64,000 bases of DNA, taken from Caldithrix abyssi DSM 13497 (lineage in GTDB: Bacteria; Calditrichota; Calditrichia; Calditrichales; Calditrichaceae). The DNA is taken from contig NZ_CP018099.1 of assembly GCF_001886815.1 (NCBI RefSeq), forward strand, positions 1,548,501-1,612,500, written 5' to 3'. Within the stretch, counting starts at the first letter, position 1, and each line of letters opens with the position of its first letter. The notes below the pieces were generated by a model, which saw only the letters and a list, made by a program, of their open reading frames with translations, was not told the origin of the DNA and did no database searches. The translations under genes and the position numbers were made by a program. Positions 53,006 to 61,358 of the stretch are shown piece after piece.

Positions 53006-55834
53006 ATGCTGGCCGGAAAATACGCCGAATTGTACCATCAACTAAAAAAGCAAATTCCTGAAGATCGCTTATTGCATGACGATTTGAACACGTTGGCCTT
53101 TGGGGCGGACGCCAGTTTTTACCGGTTGACTCCAAAACTGGTCGTAAAAATTTACAACGAAGACGAAGCGCTGTTTGCCATCCGAAGCTGCGCCGCATTA
53201 AAAATCCCGTTTACCGTGCGGGCCGCCGGAACCAGTCTTTCCGGCCAGGCCATTAGCGACTCGGTGTTACTGGTTATCGAACCGACGGAGTGGCGGTACT
53301 ATTCCATCAATGAAGACGCCGCGCTGGTTACTGTTCAACCTGCTCTCATCGGCGGAAAGATCAACCAATACCTGCAACCCTACAAAAAAAAGATCGGGCC
53401 CGATCCCGCTTCCATCAATGCCGCATTTATCGGCGGCATTGTGGCCAACAATGCCAGCGGCATGTCCAGCGGCGTGCAAAAAAACAGCTATCACACCCTG
53501 GCCGGCCTGCGCTTGATTTTAAGCGACGGCACGTTGCTCGACACGCGCGATCCGGAAAGCCGCAGAAATTTTTTAGCCAGCAAAAAAGAAATGGTGAATA
53601 AACTATCCGAACTTCGGCAAAAAGTTCTGCAGCATCCCGAATGGGTGGAAAAAATCAAAAAGAAATACCGACTGAAAAACACCACCGGTTACGGGCTTAA
53701 CGCCCTGATCGATTTTGAAGATCCCATCGACATCATTGAGCATCTGATGGTGGGCTCTGAGGGCACGCTGGCTTTTATTTCGGAGATTACCTTAAAGACG
53801 GTGGACGATTTTTCGCAAAAGGCAACCAGCCTGATTATCTTTCCGGATATTGAAACGGCCTGCAAAGCCATCGCGCCCCTGCGCACTTGCAGGGTGGCCG
53901 CCGCAGAGCTGATGGATCGCGCTTCGCTGCGTTCGGTTGAAAATAAACCCTTGATGCCGGCGTATCTTAAAAAGCTGGATGAAAAAGCCACCGCCCTGCT
54001 GGTGGAAACGCGAGCCAACGATGAGCAAACCCTTAACCGACAGATCGCAGAGATAACGGCCGCGTTAAAAGATGTGCCCAAAGTGCGTCCCGTCCAGTTC
54101 ACCACAGACGTAAAAGAAATTACGGCGCTGTGGAGCGTACGAAAGGGGCTGTTCCCCTCGGTTTGCGCCAATCGGCCAAAGGGCACCACGGTGGTCATCG
54201 AAGATATTGCCGTGCCTTACGAAAATTTGGCCCGTGCCATTCTTGATTTGCAGGCGCTGTTCCAAAAATACCGCTACGATGAGGCCATTATCTGGGGACA
54301 CGCCTTTGACGGCAATGTGCATTTTGTGCTCATTCAGGATTTTACGCAGCCGGCTGAGGTCGAACGCTACGCTAACTTTATGGACGAACTGGTTCGGCTG
54401 GTGGTTGAGGAGTACGACGGCTCGTTAAAAGCGGAACACGGCACTGGCCGCAACATGGCGCCCTTTGTTAAGCTGGAATGGGGCGAAGAGCTTTACCAGG
54501 TGATGCGCGAGATCAAACAATTGTTCGATCCGCAAAATATTGTCAATCCCGGTGTTTTGATCAACGACGATCCCCAGTTGCATCTGAAATCGTTAAAACC
54601 CATGCCCCGCGCCCACGATTTAATAGACGACTGTATTGAGTGCGGTTTTTGCGAAAACAGCTGCGTTTCGCGCAGTTTGACGCTTTCGCCGCGGCAGAGG
54701 ATTGTGGTTTACCGCGAAATGCAAAGTTTAAAGCGCAGCGGCGAAGCGCCCCAACGCCTGGCCATCTTAAACGAAAAGTACAACTATCACGGCAACGAAA
54801 CCTGCGCCACCGACGGTTTATGCGCCTTAACCTGTCCGGTGAACATTGACACTGGCAAATTGATCAAGGAGCTGCGTCACGATCAACTTTCGCCGCTTGC
54901 CCGCTGGACGGCCCAAAAGATCGCCAGTCACATGGGGTCGGTAACCGCTCTGGTGCGCTTTGGGTTGGGTGCGTTAAATATCGCCAGAAAGGTCCTGGGC
55001 AACAGGCTGCTGGTCAACGGCTCCCATTTCCTGCGCGCGATCACCTTTAAAAAGTTCCCGAGGATTTCGCCTTACATGCCGCTGCCCGCCCCCAAAATCA
55101 GCCGTTCGTCTCACAACGGCAAAAAAATGCCGCGCCAGGTGGTCTATTTTCCATCCTGCATCACGCGCTCCATGGGCGTATTGCCAGACAGCGAACAAGC
55201 CGAGCCATTGACCCAGGTTACCTTTAAATTGCTGCAAAAGGCAGGCTTTGAAGTGATTTTGCCGGAAAACGTGAATGGGCTTTGTTGCGGAATGGCTTTT
55301 TCCAGTAAAGGATTTTTCGAAGTCGGGCGTCAAAAAGCGATAGAATTGGAAGCGGCTCTTTTAAAAGCCAGCAACAACGGCCAGATTCCGGTGCTGTCGG
55401 ATATGAGTCCCTGTTTATACACCATGAAGGAAAATCTGGACAGCCGCTTAAAACTGTTTGAACCCATCGCCTTTTCCTTAAAATATCTGGCGCCCCATCT
55501 CCGCTTTACGCCGCTTGATGAAACCATTACCGTTTTTCCGGTGTGCAGCGCCAAAAAGATGGAGCTGGAAGACGCGCTTTTACAACTGGCCCGCATGTGC
55601 GCTAAAGAGGTCGTCGTCCCCGAAACAAACTGCTGCGGTTTTGCCGGCGATCGCGGCTTTAACGTGCCGGAATTGAACGCCAGCGGACTGAAGCTTTTAA
55701 AAGAACAACTGCCGCCGGAAGTAACACACGGCTATTCCACCAGCCGCACCTGCGAAATCGGTTTGAGCGAACACGGCGGCCTGACCTTTGAATCGATCCT
55801 TTATCTGGTCGATCGGGTTACGCAGCCGAAATAA
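53006..55834 (+). CDS. FAD-linked D-2-hydroxyacid (D-lactate/glycolate-type) dehydrogenase with Fe-S and CCG domains
   Basis: 942-aa fusion. The N-terminal PCMH-type FAD-binding domain (IPFTVRAAGTSLSGQAI, IVANNASGMSSG) and FAD-oxidase C-terminal domain (EAIIWGHAFDGNVHF, LKAEHGTGRNMAPF) are followed by two 4Fe-4S motifs (CIECGFCENSC at ~542-553; CATDGLCALTCP at ~600-611) and two cysteine-rich CCG repeats (LCCGMAF ~758; NCCGFAGDRG ~874). This layout equals GlcD plus GlcF in one chain, as in YdiJ and other large D-lactate dehydrogenases that pass electrons to quinone or a redox partner. ATG 53006 is preferred over GTG 53000 because GGGGAG sits 5 bp before it. It is a single-gene unit. Confidence 0.92.
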   Translation: MLAGKYAELYHQLKKQIPEDRLLHDDLNTLAFGADASFYRLTPKLVVKIYNEDEALFAIRSCAALKIPFTVRAAGTSLSGQAISDSVLLVIEPTEWRYYSINEDAALVTVQPALIGGKINQYLQPYKKKIGPDPASINAAFIGGIVANNASGMSSGVQKNSYHTLAGLRLILSDGTLLDTRDPESRRNFLASKKEMVNKLSELRQKVLQHPEWVEKIKKKYRLKNTTGYGLNALIDFEDPIDIIEHLMVGSEGTLAFISEITLKTVDDFSQKATSLIIFPDIETACKAIAPLRTCRVAAAELMDRASLRSVENKPLMPAYLKKLDEKATALLVETRANDEQTLNRQIAEITAALKDVPKVRPVQFTTDVKEITALWSVRKGLFPSVCANRPKGTTVVIEDIAVPYENLARAILDLQALFQKYRYDEAIIWGHAFDGNVHFVLIQDFTQPAEVERYANFMDELVRLVVEEYDGSLKAEHGTGRNMAPFVKLEWGEELYQVMREIKQLFDPQNIVNPGVLINDDPQLHLKSLKPMPRAHDLIDDCIECGFCENSCVSRSLTLSPRQRIVVYREMQSLKRSGEAPQRLAILNEKYNYHGNETCATDGLCALTCPVNIDTGKLIKELRHDQLSPLARWTAQKIASHMGSVTALVRFGLGALNIARKVLGNRLLVNGSHFLRAITFKKFPRISPYMPLPAPKISRSSHNGKKMPRQVVYFPSCITRSMGVLPDSEQAEPLTQVTFKLLQKAGFEVILPENVNGLCCGMAFSSKGFFEVGRQKAIELEAALLKASNNGQIPVLSDMSPCLYTMKENLDSRLKLFEPIAFSLKYLAPHLRFTPLDETITVFPVCSAKKMELEDALLQLARMCAKEVVVPETNCCGFAGDRGFNVPELNASGLKLLKEQLPPEVTHGYSTSRTCEIGLSEHGGLTFESILYLVDRVTQPK

Positions 55835-55954
55835 TTTTTCCCAGAGCCGCTCTTTTCAATAGGTTCTGCTAAAGCAGGAAATGTAAAGCGCTAAGTCCTG
55901 CCTTTGGCCTTGAATCATGGAGTTGTGGCAATGCTCGAAGGCGATATTAATCAA

Positions 55955-56470
55955 CGGCTCCCTTCGACTACGCTCAGGGCAAGCCTTCGACTGCGCTCCC
56001 TTCGGCTCCGCTCAGGGAGCGGGAGCACAGTTGCTGAGCGAAGCCGAACCCGGTTGCTGAGCGAAGTCGAACCCGGTTGCTGAGCGAAGCCGAAGCAACC
56101 GTTGATTGTGAAGGGACTCCTTTCGACTGCGCTCAGGGCGAGCCTTCGACTGCGCTCCCTTCGACTGCGCTCAGGGAGCGGGAGCACAGTTGCTGAGCGA
56201 AGCCGAACCCGGTTGCTGAGCGAAGCCGAAGCACCCGTTGATTGTGAAAGGACTCCTTTCGACTGCGCTCAGGGCGAGCCTTCGACTGCGCTCCCTTCGG
56301 CTCCGCTCAGGGAGCGGGAGCACAGTTGCTGAGCGAAGCCGAACCCGGTTGCTGAGCGAAGTCGAACCCGGTTGCTGAGCGAAGCCGAAGCAACCGTTGA
56401 TTGTGAAAGGACTCCTTTCGACTGCGCTCCCTTCGACTGCGCTCCCTTCGACTGCGCTCAGGGAGCGGTA
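55955..56470. repeat. Second hairpin-repeat array
   Basis: Three imperfect large units (GGGAGCACAGTTGCTGAGCG-type starts at 56021, 56180 and 56316; spacings 159 and 136 bp). They are built from the same pieces as the array at 14605: GGTTGCTGAGCGAAGCCGA, CGTTGATTGTGAA, TTTCGACTGCGCTCAGGG and GCTCCCTTCGGCTCCGCTC / AGGGAGC hairpins. In several subunits the left arm GGTTGCT is followed by CCGA-ACCC instead of AGCAACC, so the hairpin is broken there. ORFs across it shift frame and are not genes. It lies between the dehydrogenase and the protease gene. Confidence 0.85.
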
Positions 56471-56496
56471 TGAGTAGTGTTGTGCCCGCCGCCGTT

Positions 56497-58608
56497 TTAT
56501 TTGATCAGAATCAGTTTGCGCGCCTGTTTAAAATCCTTGCCGTGAATGACGCAGAAATAAACGCCCGAACTAACCGCCTGCCCGTTGTCGTCTCTGCCGT
56601 TCCAGATGAATCTCTGCCAGCCGGCGTTGAATTTTCCGCTGGCCAGCAGACGCACCTTTTGCCCCTGCCCGTTAAAAATGGACAGCGTAAAAGCGCCTGA
56701 ACTCAATTGGTCAGGGATGTAAAGGCGAATGGCGGTCTGTTGATTAAAGGGATTGGGAAAGGCGGGCAGTAAGGTGATGCGCCCGGGCATGACAGCGCTC
56801 GGAATAAAGACGGAAACCGGACCGTGCTTTTGCGACTTGCCATTAAAGGCCACGTCTTCCAGTAGGTAAAAATAGGTTCGGCCGCCTTGCAGATCCGAAG
56901 TGTCGGTAAAAAAATAGGTTTTTCCGCTGGACGAGTTGCCCAGCCCCTTAAGCTGGTTATCTTCTTTAAAACTGGCCAGCAGCATAAAGGCCGAATCGGC
57001 GTGTTGCGAACGGTAAATATTAAAACCCAGGTTGTCAATTTCGGAAGCGGTTTGCCAGCTTAATTGTACATTTTCACCCGTCCATTGCGCTTCGAAAGAG
57101 GTTAAGGTAACGGGCAGAGATTGATCGGAAAGCTGCACTGCTGCGGCGGCATTGACCCGTCCGGCGCCCAACAAGCCGGCGTAAGAAGGATTTAAGGCGT
57201 CCAGGTCGTCGGCGCTGTCGAAAAGCATCTGTTCCACTTCGGGTGCGGTTAGCGCCGGATTGTGAGACCAGACAAGCGCGGCCACCGAGGCCGCGATGGG
57301 CGTGGCCATGGAGGTGCCGCTTACGGAGGCATAGACGTCTGTTTCCGGCGAGTTGGCATCGTGGTAGGTGGTGTAGATATTGTTCCCCGGCGCGGAAATA
57401 TCGACCCACGTGCCGTAGCTCGAAAAGCTGGCCTTCTGGTCATTTTCGTCGGTGGCGGCCACGGAAATCACGTCGTCTCTACCGGTCAGGTAATCGGTGG
57501 CCGTGTTGTTATCGTTGCCTGCCGCTTTAAATATCAATCTTACGCGATTCGCAGGCCCAAGATTGACCGTGGTATTGTAAAGGAAGTAATTGACGGCGTC
57601 TTCCAGGCCGCCGACGTTAGAGCTGCCCCAGCTACAGCTGGCGATTTTAGCGCCGTTGTCTGCCGCGTAAATAAAGGCGTTTGCGGCAAAATCCATGCCT
57701 ACGCGTCCGCTGGGCAGGTCGTCCCAGCCGATGCGCAAGGCCATAATCTGCACGCCGTTGCCCCGCGCCTGGGCATCTTCGCCCCAGCCGCCGGCCACGG
57801 AACTAACGCCCAGATTGTTGTTGTTGATGGCGCCTACATTTCCCGCGCAATGCGTGCCGTGACCGTTAAAATCACGTGGATCGTTATCTTCCACATCATA
57901 ATCATCGCCTAAATTAAACAGTTGGGGATTGCCGGTTACAAAATCCCAGCCGATCCAGTCGTCGATCTTTCCGTTGCCGTCGTCATCTACGCCGGCCGTG
58001 CCATATTTTTCCGCCCAGTTAATCCACATATTGCCCCGGCTGTTTTCCGGCGCATTATACGATGCGTTCGCCCCGCCTAAGTCCTGATGAAAATAGCGAA
58101 CGCCCGTGTCCATTACCGCAACGATGATCGCGCTGTCGCCGGTGGCAATATCCCAGGCGGCGTAAGCGTCCACATCGTGATCATTCGTTTGCTCGATATG
58201 CCACTGGGAACCAACGGAAGGATCATTGGGCGTTTTGTACAACGGGATGGTAACCGAAGGATCGGCGTAAAGCACGGTTTTAAGCGCCCTGTAGCTTTGC
58301 ATCAATGCCGGGATGTCCTGATCGCTTTCAAAGACAATCCGCAGCCACTGATCAAGCGTGACCGGCCGCTCCGGCGTTCCTTTGTGCTTGAAGTAGGGAA
58401 AGAGTTTTCGCACGCTTATGGCCCGATATTTTTGATTGAGCGAATCGAGCTCCGCCAGACCGGTTAAACCCTGTTGAAAGAGCTGTTTGTTGAGCGCAGG
58501 TAGGGCGGATCGTTCGATTTTTACCAGTAAAACGTTAGGAAGGTATTCCTGCGCGGCAAGGATGCTGTTCAGGAAGAACAGAAGGATTAAAAGAGTGATT
58601 AAACGCAT
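56497..58608 (-). CDS. Secreted subtilisin-like (S8) serine protease with C-terminal sorting domain
   Basis: 703-aa precursor: signal peptide (1-19, ending ILAA), an inhibitor-like propeptide (~20-120), then the subtilase domain with the triad D167 (VMDTGV), H250 (NGHGTH) and S433 (SGTSMATP) and the oxyanion asparagine N365 (AAGN). A fibronectin-like domain (FEAQWTGENVQLSWQTASEIDN) follows. The last ~80 residues (FPNPFNQQTAIRLYI, IWNGRDDNGQAVSSGVYF, KLILIK) form a type IX secretion-like sorting domain that is probably removed during export to the cell surface. GGGGGAG precedes the ATG. It is divergent from the esterase gene, which carries the same sorting domain. Confidence 0.94.
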   Translation of the reverse strand: MRLITLLILLFFLNSILAAQEYLPNVLLVKIERSALPALNKQLFQQGLTGLAELDSLNQKYRAISVRKLFPYFKHKGTPERPVTLDQWLRIVFESDQDIPALMQSYRALKTVLYADPSVTIPLYKTPNDPSVGSQWHIEQTNDHDVDAYAAWDIATGDSAIIVAVMDTGVRYFHQDLGGANASYNAPENSRGNMWINWAEKYGTAGVDDDGNGKIDDWIGWDFVTGNPQLFNLGDDYDVEDNDPRDFNGHGTHCAGNVGAINNNNLGVSSVAGGWGEDAQARGNGVQIMALRIGWDDLPSGRVGMDFAANAFIYAADNGAKIASCSWGSSNVGGLEDAVNYFLYNTTVNLGPANRVRLIFKAAGNDNNTATDYLTGRDDVISVAATDENDQKASFSSYGTWVDISAPGNNIYTTYHDANSPETDVYASVSGTSMATPIAASVAALVWSHNPALTAPEVEQMLFDSADDLDALNPSYAGLLGAGRVNAAAAVQLSDQSLPVTLTSFEAQWTGENVQLSWQTASEIDNLGFNIYRSQHADSAFMLLASFKEDNQLKGLGNSSSGKTYFFTDTSDLQGGRTYFYLLEDVAFNGKSQKHGPVSVFIPSAVMPGRITLLPAFPNPFNQQTAIRLYIPDQLSSGAFTLSIFNGQGQKVRLLASGKFNAGWQRFIWNGRDDNGQAVSSGVYFCVIHGKDFKQARKLILIK

Positions 58609-58726
58609 TTTTCTCCCCCTCTAAAATTAAACGTTGAAGGTACGCTTGTTTTTTTGCTAAAATTTTCTTAATTAAATAGATAAGACGGATAATAAAATAA
58701 TACGCATTTTTTAAGAGGAGAAAGGC

Positions 58727-60460
58727 ATGCGTCACATTTTTGTGTATTTAAACATTTTGTTTCTCGCTCTTGCCACAAACGCGCAGCAGGTTACTTTCAG
58801 TAAGTTTCCGGCGCGTTTGCAGTTATTCCCACGCGATAATCAGGATTCCGCCGTCGTGCAGGTGGCCGGCAATGTTTTGAGTGCAGGATATCAGAAGATT
58901 GCGCTTAAAATTTACCGTGATGCCGTATTGTGGAAGCAAATGGAGCAGAATTTAGATTACGCAACGGGAGAGGCGCCTTTCTCCTTTAGCCCCAAAATTT
59001 TTGCCGGCCTGTACGAATATCGCTTTGAGGTATGGCTGGATAACCAGAAAGTAGCGGAAGAAGACAGCATCGTTTGCGGCGACGTCTTTTTAATTAACGG
59101 CCAGTCCAATTCACATCCCGGCGCAACCACTTACTCTTTTCAGAGCGAATTTTGCCGCAGCTTTGGTAAACACACCAATTATGACGACTACAATCCCGCC
59201 GATACCACCTGGGGGCTTTCCACTCCGGAGGGCTGGTGCAGCGACTGCGATTACGCGGTGGGCGTCTGGGGGCTTCGCCTGCAGCAAATGATTTTAGAAA
59301 AATACGGCATGCCCACCTGCATTATTAACGGCGGCAGCGGCGGCTCTTCCATCAGTTACAATTTACCGGATTCCAATGATCACATGAATTTGAGCACTAC
59401 CTATGGGCGACTTTTGTACAGAGCCACCAAAGCGCATGTGCAAAACGCCGTCAAAGCCATCTTCTGGCACCAGGGCGAATCCGATTCCAATACGCCCGAT
59501 GCCGACTATTACGCCGCGCGCTTCGATACGCTGTACAACGCCTGGCGGCAGGATTATCAGCCATTAACCAAAGTGTACGTTTTTCAGCTCCATCCGGGCA
59601 CCTGCGGCGGCGATCGGCAATCTGATGTGCGCGAAATTCAGCGTAATTTTAAGAAAACGTACGGCAATGTGCATGTGATGGCTACCTGCGGATTGGTGGG
59701 GCACGATGGCTGCCACTACAACGATGATGGATACCTGCAAATGGCCGAATGGATCTTTCGACTGGTAGAACGCGATTTTTACGGCGCAACCGATACTTTA
59801 AACATTGAAGCGCCCGACATTAGAGAAGTATACTACCAGGATGCGGATCATCGTTCTATTGCCATTGAGTACGATCAGCCAGTGATCTGGCCCGAAGATA
59901 CCTTAAACCATTCCATGAAAGATTATTTTTACCTGGATGATGAATTTGGCTATGTCAAGCAGGGATACACCATTAACAATGGCTACACCGTGGTGCTGGA
60001 TTTAAATACGTCGATGAATGCCGGGCTATTAACCTATTTGCCGAACGCCACTTACAACCGCCTGCCAACCATGGCCTACGAAGGCCCATGGATCCGTAAT
60101 GAAAGAGGCGTTGGCGCCCTTTCGTTTTATCACGTGCCGATTAATGCCGGGCCTTCTGCCATTTCTGAAAGCGAAGCACTGCCAGAGCAAATCTCCATTA
60201 ATACCTATCCCAATCCGGCAAATGCGGGCGTGCGTATTGAATTTGAATTAGTCAAATCTACGCGACTTACCATTGCCATTTTTGATGTAAATGGCAGAAA
60301 GGTAGCCACCCTGGCCTCTCAACATTTTCCGGCAGGAAAACACTACCTGCTATGGAATGCGGGCGCAGAAAACGATCAAATTCTTTCATCCGGAACTTAT
60401 TGGATTCGATTCAAAGCCAATGATTTTGAAAAGGCGCGGAAGATTGTGTTGATTAAGTAA
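58727..60460 (+). CDS. Exported sialate-O-acetylesterase-like SGNH esterase with sorting domain
   Basis: 577 aa: signal peptide (1-20), a small beta domain, then an SGNH/SASA esterase core with nucleophile S127 in GQSNSHPG, the oxyanion block FWHQGESD and the catalytic pair D327/H330 in HDGCHYNDDGY. The C-terminal ~85 residues (NTYPNPANAGVRIEFEL, LWNAGAENDQILSSGTYW, RKIVLIK) are a type IX-like sorting domain. It probably deacetylates surface or dietary polysaccharides outside the cell. AGAGGAG precedes the ATG. Its stop codon overlaps the start of the HAD gene (TAATG). Confidence 0.88.
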   Translation: MRHIFVYLNILFLALATNAQQVTFSKFPARLQLFPRDNQDSAVVQVAGNVLSAGYQKIALKIYRDAVLWKQMEQNLDYATGEAPFSFSPKIFAGLYEYRFEVWLDNQKVAEEDSIVCGDVFLINGQSNSHPGATTYSFQSEFCRSFGKHTNYDDYNPADTTWGLSTPEGWCSDCDYAVGVWGLRLQQMILEKYGMPTCIINGGSGGSSISYNLPDSNDHMNLSTTYGRLLYRATKAHVQNAVKAIFWHQGESDSNTPDADYYAARFDTLYNAWRQDYQPLTKVYVFQLHPGTCGGDRQSDVREIQRNFKKTYGNVHVMATCGLVGHDGCHYNDDGYLQMAEWIFRLVERDFYGATDTLNIEAPDIREVYYQDADHRSIAIEYDQPVIWPEDTLNHSMKDYFYLDDEFGYVKQGYTINNGYTVVLDLNTSMNAGLLTYLPNATYNRLPTMAYEGPWIRNERGVGALSFYHVPINAGPSAISESEALPEQISINTYPNPANAGVRIEFELVKSTRLTIAIFDVNGRKVATLASQHFPAGKHYLLWNAGAENDQILSSGTYWIRFKANDFEKARKIVLIK

Positions 60461-61287
60461 TGTCTGAAGTTATGAAAAAAATGCTGGTTCTTGATTTTGA
60501 CGGCACGCTTTTTCAGCCGGGCAAGTTCATTTCTGATCAGGATCTGAAGCTTCTAAAAGCGCTGGCAAACATGAACGTGGTGCGTGTGATCGCCACCGGC
60601 CGCTCTTTGTTTTCACTAAAAAAAGTGATCGATATGTCATTTCCCATTGATTATTTAATTCTTTCAACGGGCGTGGGCATCCTGGACTGGCGTTCGCAAA
60701 AGTTGATTCGTTCGTACGATATGGAGGGAGGGCTGGTAGATGAAATCATTGCCATTTTGAAACGCAGGCGCCATTCCTTTTTTGTGCATCAACCGGCGCC
60801 GCAAAACCACAAATTTTTTTATTATGATGGCATTGCGCCCCGGCAGGATTTTACCCGTCGTTTTGAATTATATCGCGATTTTGCCAGGCCTTTAAAACAA
60901 CGAAAACGGGGAATGGCCGCCGGTCAAATTCTGGTAATCTCTGAAGAACTGCAGCAAATTAAAGAAGAACTGCAGCCTTTAATGCACAGGATCAACATTA
61001 TTCGAACCACCTCGCCGCTGGACGGCCGTTCCATGTGGGTGGAGATTTTTGACAAACGCGTTAACAAAGCGCTGGCCGCGCAATTTTTAGCAGAGCGCTT
61101 AAACATCTCGGTTCGCAATATCGTGGCGTTAGGAAATGATTACAACGACCTGGATCTGTTGAATTGGGCGGGGAGCGCCTTTGTCGTCCATACCGCGCCG
61201 GAGGAATTAAAAGAAAAATTCCAGATCATCAAAAATGCCGATGACGGCTTACTGATCCATATTATGCCTCTGTTGCAAAGAGGTTAG
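60460..61287 (+). CDS. HAD-superfamily (Cof-type) phosphatase
   Basis: 275-aa cytoplasmic hydrolase. Motif I is LDFDGTLF (about 10-17), motif II ATGRS, and motif IV GNDYNDLDLL near residue 225; the inserted cap domain is of the C2 (Cof) kind. Substrate is probably a sugar phosphate. It overlaps the esterase gene by one base (TAATG), so translation is coupled, although one product is exported and the other is not; this makes a shared sugar-related pathway plausible but not shown. Confidence 0.88.
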   Translation: MSEVMKKMLVLDFDGTLFQPGKFISDQDLKLLKALANMNVVRVIATGRSLFSLKKVIDMSFPIDYLILSTGVGILDWRSQKLIRSYDMEGGLVDEIIAILKRRRHSFFVHQPAPQNHKFFYYDGIAPRQDFTRRFELYRDFARPLKQRKRGMAAGQILVISEELQQIKEELQPLMHRINIIRTTSPLDGRSMWVEIFDKRVNKALAAQFLAERLNISVRNIVALGNDYNDLDLLNWAGSAFVVHTAPEELKEKFQIIKNADDGLLIHIMPLLQRG

Positions 61288-61358
61288 AAGGGAGCCAATC
61301 CTATGTTTGCCAACTGATATTGCGTAAAAAGCGCATGATGCGTCGCCTTACGTTCTAA

